Virus record (IMG/VR): IMGVR_UViG_3300020477_001611
Location: 37,155 to 101,154 of that record
Source of the DNA: a virus
Length of the DNA: 64,000 nucleotides
Strand: one strand, 5' to 3'
Positions 19,801-26,905 of this stretch are shown here, piece after piece. The notes beneath the pieces are model-generated. The model searched no databases, was not told the DNA's origin, and saw nothing but the letters and a program-made list of their open reading frames with translations. The stretch's first letter is position 1, and each line of letters opens with the position of its first letter. A program made the position numbers and the translations under genes.

Positions 19801-22800
19801 CCGCCTTGACCGCCTCCGCTCGAAGGTGATCCCTTGACTAAATCCAAATCTTGCAATTCTTTTATCTTTGTATATTTGTGTCTATATTTATTCCTCTCCA
19901 GAATATGATTTTCAATAACGCTGCGAGCCTTATCGGCCGCGTTCGCAGAGGCGGGTATCAAATTGTTTAAAACGCCGTCTAGGGCTCCATCAATCCATTT
20001 ATATAAATTGATATACTTTTCAACATCCGGATTGTTACTAATATTTTGGAAAAATAAATACCGCAACTTTTCCATAGCCTTATAGTTGGGCCGATACATG
20101 TTTACCGGTTCGCCAATTAAATTATTAAAATCACTAATCGATGCAAAAAAGCCCAACATCGCCTTAGAGATCGTATCGTACATACTGGCCTCGACGGCAA
20201 AGAAGTATTTATTTGGCCTTGATAGGCGTGTGAAAAGAGTGTCGTCTCGCGAAAGAACCTTTACCAAGTCTGAAGTATAAAGATTTTCAGGAAGTTGCTG
20301 ACGGCTGCTATCAATAAACTTAAAATCTACCACATTCGTAGAGGATTCACTAAACTCACTTCCTTGGCCGGCATAATTTGGCCCAACAAGATCAGAATAA
20401 TTGCCTAGGGGATATCGATTAACGGATCCTGTTGAGGAGCCAGAAGTGACATCTTTAATTAAAAATTTTCCGCTTGAGTCACTGCCCGTAACATTGTCAA
20501 AGTTCCAATACAACGCTAGCGTCTCTATTTTTGGAATATAAGTCCCCGAAAGAAGCCCCTCGTAAACAAAAGTATTCCTTTCGGGGTACAAACGCCCATA
20601 TGAACTTACGTCCATAGCGTGCTTTTGAATCTCTTCGTTGGTTAAATAATCATACCACACGCGGGTTGAGACAAGGCGCGTATTTGTTTCATTTTGAAGC
20701 GCGCCAGTAATGTTAGTCCGATCCGCCCCAAGATAAATACGCTTACTGGAGCCGGTCAAAAATGGCCCTGCAGTGTCCGCTACATTCACAGATGCTGAAA
20801 CAGAAAACTCATTTATTTTAGTACCCAAGCTATAATTGACGCCATAAAACTCGTAACTAGCTGTAGGGGAGGAGACTGCCTCAGAAGAAAATGGATATTT
20901 TTCTGGTCTTATTCTGAGAGCAAAATTCCACTTCTGATTTTCGTACACATTGTCATAGTAGGATGAAGTGAGGGTTGGAAACTCTCCCTGTGAAGATGTA
21001 ACATAAAAATAGGTTTTATTATTATTGTTGGTGTGTGCATATACCTTTAAGCCCGCAGGATCATTAGCAGGAACTGTAGTATCAGTAGAATTTGGAGTGG
21101 TGCTTGCACTATGGATACCAAACAAAGAAGAAGTTTTTAATTTTGGCAAATTCCCATCGGGAAAGTTTACAAATTTTGGAAAAAAGATTTCGGCTTCATA
21201 GGTAAAGGGAATATCAGCATCAGAGGCTGCGGGCAGATAACCATTATCCCCTGTACTACTAGCTGCCAAAGATGGATCAGGATATTGATAAACCACTGCT
21301 TGGCGGCTTGTTGAGCTTTTATAACCGGAAAGATCTATTACTTTATGCTTAATTGCGGTATTTTCACGATTTTCTCGTAAATCATATTCTTGATTATCAG
21401 CATACATGTTGAGGCGAATCACCTCATCATCCACACCAAAACACCGGAACAAGTTTCTAAAGGCTTTCTCGGTTCCCTTCGCTTTGTTAATATAGGCTAA
21501 ATTATTATAAATGTTTTGAAAAATTAAGTTTTTTACTTTGAAAACTTTTTCTTCATAAAGCCTTTTATCGTCTTTCGACAAGACCTCCTGAATTACCCCA
21601 GTGTCTATAAACATGCCGGGAATATCAAAACCAAAAGATTTTAAATTTCTATGAGTTTGTGGATTTGGTTTAATTTGAGATCCACTAACATAGGAGGGAT
21701 CCTTTAAACTGGTAAGGGCCCCGATTTGCCCATACAAAACGTCCAAATAGCTTCCCAAGGTCTGGCAGGTTTTTTCAATTAAATAACCATTCGCGGCGTC
21801 CTCGTCGCGGGCCCACTGCGGGATTGAATTATAAAGGCTTCCAAAATTATTTATATCATAGTCGGAACCAGACACAGTCATGTTGGTTTTATAAGTCACA
21901 ACATCTGGCTGTGTCGCATAAATAACCGGGTCTCCCTTTTCAGTTGCGACGCCACTCAATGTAATCGCACTTCCGGTTTGCCTAGAGTACGACGAATTAT
22001 AGCCAGACCAGACACCGTTGGTTAAGCGACCAGAATAATCTAGAACAACAGAATCCACCGAAGACGTAAGCGTTATTCCCTCATTAAATTTATAATAAAC
22101 ACTGAGTTTTAAGGGGTCATCATCATTGACCTTCGATGTGTCGGTATTACCACCGCCCCCAATATCAAAGAAGTAGTTACGTCCGATCTGCTGGGCGTTT
22201 CGCGCCTCTTTCCAATAACGAAACTCATCAATTGAGCCAGAAAGGCCGCCATAGCCTGTTAAGCCAAAAGTTCCGGCGAGGCTGTCTCCACAGGCGCCTA
22301 TCGTTCCAATTAGATTACCACTCATAGCTGTAGGCAACGCAGTTGACAAAGTAAAATTTACTTCCGTTTCAAAATTTCCATCAAGATAGGCAACAATCCT
22401 CATGTTTGTGGCCGAAGTTTCCTGCATAGTGATGGCGTAGTGATGCCATGTTGAATCTGCAAAAGTGGTAAGAGAGGGAAGGGTGAGATTGGTATAAAAC
22501 TTGTTTACCAAGGCCGGATTATACTGAGCGTAGGACAGCCAAAAGGTGTTGTTGTTTAAGCTATGGCGGATATACAACCCCAACTCGTGGCCCGGGTTGC
22601 CGTGGCTTGTTTGACCTCCACTAACATGAAATATCATTTCATCAGTAGTGCCGCCGGCTCCGACGAGTGGTGGAAAATCATCCTTCTTCATCCAAAACTC
22701 GATAGTGCTGCCGCTGGCCCAGTTAGCCTCTAGGCTGCCAACTTGATTTGTAGTCGTATCATAGATGAGATCCTTTGTAAAACCATCAAAATAAACATAT

Positions 22801-23228
22801 TGAGGATCGTTACTTAAACCAAAATTACCATTTGTAGCAACCTTTGTACCCCATGTCGGCGTGCCAAAGTTGGCATATCCCGTTTTGCGCGGATATTCGT
22901 TTTCTAAAACATATTGGCCGATCGGAGTTAAATCATTTTCAAATTTTAATCTTTCGGCTCGTGAGCCATCATAAGGGTATTGTCCCACAATACGATCGAC
23001 GGTATCAACGTAGTATCGTTTTGCAGATCCAAATTTGACAAAGTTGGCAGGGTCGCTGTAATCCAACTCTGGAATAAACTCAAACTTCTTTCTTGTGTAT
23101 TCTTTGACATAGGCTGCTGACTCAACATCTGTTGTAAAAGACTGCGCAGAGCCTGATTGTACAGAGCGCAGTTCGGTAGTCGGACTTAATTGTTCGGCCT
23201 TGTTTCGTTTAAAAAACTTTTTTGTCAT
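13806..23228 (-). CDS. Giant 3140-residue virion protein with LamG-like lectin domain and Cys-rich tail
   Basis: The largest gene here. Residues ~165-355 form a LamG/concanavalin A-like jelly roll (STIEFWMKKDD, then TWHHYAITMQE, then GSIDEFRYWKEARN), a fold that usually binds glycans. A Gly/Asp/Pro-rich linker near residue 1145 (GGGQGGDGSGGG, then SPPPPPKDGSG) separates an N-terminal third from a long beta-rich body. The last ~200 residues are cysteine-rich (CKNDDDCPECHTC near 2947) and contain one GCTDSNANNYN...DDGSC motif near 3046, known from secreted proteins of marine bacteria and large viruses. Acidic runs of Glu follow. No catalytic site is evident. Its ATG overlaps the previous stop by one base (TAATG). 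Likely a long tail fibre or a baseplate-attached host-recognition protein. Confidence 0.72.
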   Translation of the reverse strand: MTKKFFKRNKAEQLSPTTELRSVQSGSAQSFTTDVESAAYVKEYTRKKFEFIPELDYSDPANFVKFGSAKRYYVDTVDRIVGQYPYDGSRAERLKFENDLTPIGQYVLENEYPRKTGYANFGTPTWGTKVATNGNFGLSNDPQYVYFDGFTKDLIYDTTTNQVGSLEANWASGSTIEFWMKKDDFPPLVGAGGTTDEMIFHVSGGQTSHGNPGHELGLYIRHSLNNNTFWLSYAQYNPALVNKFYTNLTLPSLTTFADSTWHHYAITMQETSATNMRIVAYLDGNFETEVNFTLSTALPTAMSGNLIGTIGACGDSLAGTFGLTGYGGLSGSIDEFRYWKEARNAQQIGRNYFFDIGGGGNTDTSKVNDDDPLKLSVYYKFNEGITLTSSVDSVVLDYSGRLTNGVWSGYNSSYSRQTGSAITLSGVATEKGDPVIYATQPDVVTYKTNMTVSGSDYDINNFGSLYNSIPQWARDEDAANGYLIEKTCQTLGSYLDVLYGQIGALTSLKDPSYVSGSQIKPNPQTHRNLKSFGFDIPGMFIDTGVIQEVLSKDDKRLYEEKVFKVKNLIFQNIYNNLAYINKAKGTEKAFRNLFRCFGVDDEVIRLNMYADNQEYDLRENRENTAIKHKVIDLSGYKSSTSRQAVVYQYPDPSLAASSTGDNGYLPAASDADIPFTYEAEIFFPKFVNFPDGNLPKLKTSSLFGIHSASTTPNSTDTTVPANDPAGLKVYAHTNNNNKTYFYVTSSQGEFPTLTSSYYDNVYENQKWNFALRIRPEKYPFSSEAVSSPTASYEFYGVNYSLGTKINEFSVSASVNVADTAGPFLTGSSKRIYLGADRTNITGALQNETNTRLVSTRVWYDYLTNEEIQKHAMDVSSYGRLYPERNTFVYEGLLSGTYIPKIETLALYWNFDNVTGSDSSGKFLIKDVTSGSSTGSVNRYPLGNYSDLVGPNYAGQGSEFSESSTNVVDFKFIDSSRQQLPENLYTSDLVKVLSRDDTLFTRLSRPNKYFFAVEASMYDTISKAMLGFFASISDFNNLIGEPVNMYRPNYKAMEKLRYLFFQNISNNPDVEKYINLYKWIDGALDGVLNNLIPASANAADKARSVIENHILERNKYRHKYTKIKELQDLDLVKGSPSSGGGQGGDGSGGGDPEFDDDSPPPPPKDGSGADPNLQIPIRNSFAGNAPFPRDMQRSKGLTPNQREPRLEDYPTVSKIRAPTDPVVTNQSEGRIWWRFSARRDSTGILNVSAPANHSRYALQNNAAMVYSRSATPYSNFDMAAYRSLHAGVNLNNESRPNYYLGTFSERAATDGISILSRAGLSNAVKNINNTPYYTYSGSRDETSNGRRRFPISVSTNEDSTQLPPYSYLPFTILSASGETPSAYQQILATTLGNNADLVNAHVDSYHFDKEVPMQGTYTEEQVGGYQYRHGNLLNYSSSGDARVRKEGYQLNFADHATDGFELRNPRIVDGEYDKDRPVGTLLRAAGAKSPVNIANIKVSNSIGINYNNYNYNYEIVQTSGRRENNRYYILSLGTTGSGVTNDAIETVTNITFDDRAALRRDLTGSTDSIIVNRFSAPGGPETSAENALDVESAEYSVYNALPYRNLVVRNALQTLLTRHALSGGYDSVLLAPSGSYQKNQRNVGYQISSSLESPKTVYDNAYVGHGIPKSDVQYRWIADSWIAQKRGYPNEALLTTAPGLLTSSGPEYGTGNGFENDATASDYSPIYGYEYSASIQFISGGHFSWYPVPGAKAATYGGNTQGVSFVGDNTIVLGTFDTASNIFTTASTTSSYFNIYTLGETHAQQYQAISTNTFLLNNNGPYGWPTWKQLRVRQTKAANDLRKYSLYQNVRKVLDDNRNKLIDSRTDLVQSPVTIKHKKVIQAIDDVTGTIEYAFGNEYHYFARDYSKEKNAIENKNFDLNAPTRDLQNSDFYKLSGKWKNILYSEVLFPKDENVFRNLIREREQYVSFWKSDLLAIREDNVLADIAGTNITASGWPMDVSTTGAAADHEESGVIMRNTGSTGQGAIVAGEINSRYAFTLDTSRAKNVVQAQAGTGAFFTSYDDFSKDAKLIGQDYSLMPEFTISNFVREVHISHGGNYVNNIYEYALTGSGFTGHGGVGAPAGDTESRRDSIERYATTSKLTYLQELKDYYGEPTAIRLAFDVVKQILPKDGFYPQQRTVQLAQIFSQSYANSDYDQGPGNTPSSIPLGNSPTYETSLMPFWAPGIGYNSIKAGLACDFPYKSTIAGRASASIDQEFESRAPFDAILAPHEYVGNIFQICPSSGSYYSAHSPMPIVQDTTGAVNKTDGLYQYAAHNFFAEVPNFFLDGLTTFKSAPESSWTFEGPLSSSAGVKKFAMDVIITKPVSFVQYSNPAAFGPYPYIHHAPPGVMFMAYEGQAAYFDFVAANNCYGCGAPAACIGDVFGGSSFHYSAPAYTRATLEFDPTNLLPSSGKVGQSSFSFSDIIANSTIRNSNSWTELNGAGNNACATAINSNSMVPSSASFMALSASIDMFELDADKRWTIRTKWEAPVLNFFKDGDASTANPVAPTAEPNPHSIGTAGTVCGTRGMWHQFSDVAATELSGTATRLNMKLSKASWSGNSVYPDAINRELTGSLVEACGFASRPEPIGRFKAEQIVEEAICAIPFYVDCETGEETYFEIPFNIFEKSYADVRQDRLTTNSVADMIKKMDKYVVPPIYDFVWKRDQAKRVPTTKEEYGNVNPPFSMYISEFTSTLTQADLSKWWQGVMPSQAVTPETETVIIEHPLVDGELLSPTIFQYNGFRDKKIPKDIRWRIFKIKKRAEYDYYVTQAALTGVPAYRYPIAQRFSYNWPYDYFSLIELGKMEVGFEVRNDAPNRIKDIRGGGYIRPEEVIAKRAALGEPLTISAPTNTAAPTQAICSSPELQELARLQELLSLGIELSPEQGQSFEELVIKCGLPYVPPREEEEPVCKNDDDCPECHTCKTTMSALSSDVTVSCEPNPDAECSSDGALGTCDTDGGYVCKNCKCVLEDSADEMPPSRSDELFTGDLSDLGAFEEEDPFEAGIEDEIIYGCTDSNANNYNEKATVDDGSCVYEEEEPAEEEEDPLASIPPEELYEDRNAAIATSESYTNEGCQGQVHAMGQYWMPCKDHVSWEKAYYG

Positions 23229-24712
23229 TATCCCACCCTAAATGTAAAGGTCTCGTTAAGTTCTCGGTATCTGGTGCCATACTTATAAAGAAATTTAAGA
23301 CCATACTTAAAATCAGTCTCCAACATTGACATATCCAAATTAAAATAACTGCCGGAAACATCGTAAGACAACTTAGTATACGCTGGCTCTGAAGAGCTTC
23401 CAGTTCCGTAATTAATAATTGTTAGGTCATCGACCACTCGATAAAGCTTATAATACATTTCAGGTATAACGACCGATTTGGCATCTGTTGTCGCCACCGT
23501 ATAAACGTTAGGGCTCCAATTTTTGTTCCTTGTGTATAATCTAAAACGAGCATTTTCTTTTGTAGAATACTCTCGCTTTAAATTAGTAATTTTACAAACA
23601 TATGCTGGCTCCTCATCGTCGCCGCGGTCGTCAAATCGATTAACCTCTATTGATCCCGTAAAATATTGTGTATTTCTGTCGCCATCGTCGGCAGGCTGTG
23701 AGCCAGTGCTCCACACGTCATAAATTAATGAAGCTGTTGTATTCATATACACCGAAGCGGTATATATTCCTGTTAAATTTTGACCATTTATGTATGCCAA
23801 ACTTGCAGTAAAAGAAGAGCTAACGCTGCTTGTAAGAGAATTGGCATGTAAGGTAACAAACATGTAATCGCTTGTAAGCGTAGGAATGTTTTTTAAAGTG
23901 CCGCGAATACGATTATAAAAATATAAAGTATTTAAATTATCAGCAGCCGAGGCCAGCGAACTACTCGCATAAAAGTCGCCGCGATTGTCTGGACGGGAGT
24001 CGTTCCAGCGGGCCTCAATCACTGGCCTCTTGTAAAAATATTGACTATTGCGTGCAAAAAATCGCTTAGTATAATAAGACGTGGTGCTGCCCGACAATTC
24101 TTGAGAGCCTGTCAAATAGACTCCAAAGCCGTAACTGCTTGTATTAGTATTAAGCCACTCTTCCATTTGAGCAGTAATATCCATTTCAAGATCTTCTAGT
24201 CCCGTACTAAAAGTTTGTTTTGCAGAGGGTGCCAAATCATTTCCAAGAGACCCCGTTAAAAAGTCGCCACCCTCATTCTTCCAATCGTCTGAAGAAGCAG
24301 TGTTTTGTTGCCAATTGCTGGCTCCTAAATCTTTATAGTCCTCCATATCCAGACCGATACCCTCAGTCCACGAACTAGAAATAGCTGACGCAACCAAGGT
24401 GAAATCTCGTGGAGTGGTGGTACTGTGTTCAGCATTAAAAAGTCGCAAATAAAAATTTACATTTCCAGAGGTCGGAAGATCGCCGTTGTCGCGGCTCCCA
24501 CTAATACTGGCCGTGGTTGTTCCAACAACAGGGAAATCAATTAAAATTCTGGCGGCCTCTTGTGAAGATGTTGAACTTTGCGCATAGAGGTTGAAGACTT
24601 CTAAAATATCAGAAGCGCCCATATTAGAGCCAGTCCCTCTTGTAGACAAGTTGTTGGCATACGCATTAGTAATTGTATTATCTTTTGTGGCATAAAATCT
24701 TTTAATAGGCAT
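23228..24712 (-). CDS. Virion protein, DNRLRE/CBM-like repeats possible (494 residues)
   Basis: Follows gp6 with a one-base overlap (TAATG) and is overlapped in the same way by the giant gene, which places it at the baseplate-fibre boundary. The N-terminal ~250 residues have a pattern typical of DNRLRE-type carbohydrate-binding domains: ARILIDFPV, a FYLRLFNA strand, SSWTEGIGLDMEDY, and later a WLNT...YGFGVYLTGSQE strand before a ratified Arg-rich segment. The C-terminal half is a second beta-rich region ending in FRVG. The domain call is a reading of sequence pattern and is moderately uncertain; the structural role follows from position. Confidence 0.6.
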   Translation of the reverse strand: MPIKRFYATKDNTITNAYANNLSTRGTGSNMGASDILEVFNLYAQSSTSSQEAARILIDFPVVGTTTASISGSRDNGDLPTSGNVNFYLRLFNAEHSTTTPRDFTLVASAISSSWTEGIGLDMEDYKDLGASNWQQNTASSDDWKNEGGDFLTGSLGNDLAPSAKQTFSTGLEDLEMDITAQMEEWLNTNTSSYGFGVYLTGSQELSGSTTSYYTKRFFARNSQYFYKRPVIEARWNDSRPDNRGDFYASSSLASAADNLNTLYFYNRIRGTLKNIPTLTSDYMFVTLHANSLTSSVSSSFTASLAYINGQNLTGIYTASVYMNTTASLIYDVWSTGSQPADDGDRNTQYFTGSIEVNRFDDRGDDEEPAYVCKITNLKREYSTKENARFRLYTRNKNWSPNVYTVATTDAKSVVIPEMYYKLYRVVDDLTIINYGTGSSSEPAYTKLSYDVSGSYFNLDMSMLETDFKYGLKFLYKYGTRYRELNETFTFRVG

Positions 24713-26502
24713 TATTTCACGGCTCCCACTATATCAATGTCTGGATATTTTATTTCCATAACCACGTTCTCTGGTACAATAATAAATCTCCCATCGGCTG
24801 TTGTTGCATTATCAATATCAAAATCATAAGTGCTATAATTGGTACCCGTTTTTTGTACTATTTTAACGGTCTGTGCGTCAACAACATCAGGGATATCGTT
24901 TAAAACGCGATAGATATCAGATATATAAAATGGTGCTCCAAATAATAATTGCTCAGCAAATTTTTGCTTAAGAGCACTATTGCACTTCTCTAGAATTTCA
25001 GTTTGATTTGCATCTAATTTTCCCAATACCGTAAACTCAATACCAATGTTGACAATCTGTCCGTCTAAAATATCAATAGTATCATTTATCATCTTATACT
25101 GGCTTAGCCAAATTTTGAGATTTTCTTTAATAGTTGAGCTACTTTGAGCCAACCTTCCATTAACGTCCTCAGACACCACATAAAGGTTAAGGTTCCTCTT
25201 AAAAGAATCTTTATCCTGAACAATGTTGGCCCTCTTAACAGCCCCAAGCTTAGGTGGCATTCGATAAATGATACTTAAATAATCTTGACGTGTGACTGCT
25301 CTGTTTTGTGAAGCGTAGGCATCAATAGCCCTTGTACGAATCTCCTCTGCGGTAAGATCTTTAATATCTCCAACCAAAGGTTCTTCATTTTCCACATCTA
25401 AGCTCGCGACAATTGTCTGATAATTATCACTAGATGGCAGATCATCAGTTGTGAATGAAAGCTCTGGGGTAACTACGGTGTTAATTGCGCCGGCGGCTGT
25501 ATTAACAGAATCACTGTCATTCCTCCTATAGGTAACGATTAACTGCCCCTGTGGTGGGACTATTCCAAATTTGTCTGTCTTTAACAAAATTGAAGGATCA
25601 AACGAATCGTCAGAATAATAATTTCTGGCATATCGGTTCAAAGCTACATCCGTTGGATCAGGGAATTCATTGTCTGTCAAAGTTGACTCCGAGCCATATC
25701 CAAATCTTAAAGAGGTGACTCCTTCATCATCGACTTCTACAATAAACCGGCGCGGTACCAACTTTTCTCGCAAAATATAGGGGGCATCTTCAGTGTCAGT
25801 GCTTGGATTTCTCAAAGCCTGATATACCGTATTTTGTGATAAGTACGGAACTTCGCTATATTCATTTCCTTCTGCATCAACCACTGAGATAATCTCTGAA
25901 ATATTTTCGCCACCCAAATCCAGCTTAAGGAACTTTTTATAACTTCCGACCGTCAAAATTTCCGTCTCTGTTATTCCCGATATAACATCTCCATAAGCTT
26001 TATAGGCGTAAGTCTTGGCGGAACCATCTGAATTCATCTCCGCTACAACCTTTTGAACGTCACTTCGGGTAAAGTCAACATCGGATGAAAGAATAAAAGA
26101 ATTGCCGGCCGATGAGGCAAGTGTGGTGCCCGCTTTCAAAATGGGAACTAAATCAGAATCGGGATCGCCAGTTGAGTTGGAGGGAACCTGCACATAAAAT
26201 GCGCACTTTCCTGTAGCTGTAAAAGCTTGAGGCCTCTTATATCCTAATTGTTTTGCCAAAGAAAAAAGGTTTTTCTTTTCAATAGCCGTGTCCAAATAGG
26301 TTTCATTGGCCTGATAATCTAAATAAAATGATAGTACATCACCAACATAAGCCACCATATCCATCATCAAGGAACCAAATGATGCTTCGCTAAAATCTTG
26401 ATAAGTGTCAGGGTAATAAACCTTGGCATAATTAATCAAGTCTGCTTTGATACTCTCAAAGTCTCGGTTTGTATATTTAACTGGTGTAGTTTTTTTAGCC
26501 AT
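24712..26502 (-). CDS. Baseplate wedge protein, T4 gp6-like (baseplate J family)
   Basis: A 596-residue protein that opens with the conserved region of phage baseplate J/gp6 proteins: YTNRDFESIKADLINYAK, then ASFGSLMMDMVAYVGDVLSFY and NETYLDTA. In T4, gp6 dimers form the continuous ring that ties the six wedges together and drives the sheath-contraction switch. The C-terminal part (ADKLDANQTEILEKCNSALK-type helix, then PFYISDIYRVLNDIPDVVD) matches the family's usual ending. Length is close to T4 gp6 (about 660). It follows the gp25 homologue by 16 bases, the arrangement seen in many contractile-tail systems. Confidence 0.88.
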   Translation of the reverse strand: MAKKTTPVKYTNRDFESIKADLINYAKVYYPDTYQDFSEASFGSLMMDMVAYVGDVLSFYLDYQANETYLDTAIEKKNLFSLAKQLGYKRPQAFTATGKCAFYVQVPSNSTGDPDSDLVPILKAGTTLASSAGNSFILSSDVDFTRSDVQKVVAEMNSDGSAKTYAYKAYGDVISGITETEILTVGSYKKFLKLDLGGENISEIISVVDAEGNEYSEVPYLSQNTVYQALRNPSTDTEDAPYILREKLVPRRFIVEVDDEGVTSLRFGYGSESTLTDNEFPDPTDVALNRYARNYYSDDSFDPSILLKTDKFGIVPPQGQLIVTYRRNDSDSVNTAAGAINTVVTPELSFTTDDLPSSDNYQTIVASLDVENEEPLVGDIKDLTAEEIRTRAIDAYASQNRAVTRQDYLSIIYRMPPKLGAVKRANIVQDKDSFKRNLNLYVVSEDVNGRLAQSSSTIKENLKIWLSQYKMINDTIDILDGQIVNIGIEFTVLGKLDANQTEILEKCNSALKQKFAEQLLFGAPFYISDIYRVLNDIPDVVDAQTVKIVQKTGTNYSTYDFDIDNATTADGRFIIVPENVVMEIKYPDIDIVGAVK

Positions 26503-26518
26503 TTATTCGTCTTCCCTG

Positions 26519-26905
26519 CTATAGAAATTGATTCTCAATATCCAATTCTAACTTATCTGACACCCCCAAAGTTGGAATAATATATTCTATCTGTAAGACA
26601 ACCATATTTTTTTCTCTTATCAGGTCGGTCTTTAAATTCGTTATGTTTATATAAGGTAAATATTTAGATGTTTGATCAAATACTCGTTCTCTCAAAAGCT
26701 CTAAAGTTTCGGAAGTGACACTCTCAAACAACATCCGTTGAAATCCGACGCCAAAATTAACATCCATAATCTTTTCACCGGGCATTGTTAAAACCATGTG
26801 CTTAAAGTTTTGTTTTGCGGTCTCTGATAAGTCTTTTGTAAGTCCATAAGGACCGTCCACCTTATCATATATAAAGGGCACCCTAACCGATAAGCCTTGA
26901 GCCAT
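26519..26905 (-). CDS. Baseplate wedge subunit, T4 gp25/GpW-gp25 family
   Basis: A 128-residue protein with the family core: a lead-in GPYGLTKDLSETAKQNF, the motif MTMPGEKIMDVNFGVGF-like (LTMPGEKIMDVNFGVGFQR), then a LRERVFDQTSKYLPYINI helix and a final beta strand. The conserved PGE and the GxGF-like segments are the family hallmark, in which a central EPR-like motif contacts the sheath-nucleating ring. gp25 joins the wedge to the sheath and is found in phages, T6SS (TssE) and R-pyocins. It is directly followed by the gp6 homologue. The ATG lies right after the previous stop. Confidence 0.88.
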   Translation of the reverse strand: MAQGLSVRVPFIYDKVDGPYGLTKDLSETAKQNFKHMVLTMPGEKIMDVNFGVGFQRMLFESVTSETLELLRERVFDQTSKYLPYINITNLKTDLIREKNMVVLQIEYIIPTLGVSDKLELDIENQFL

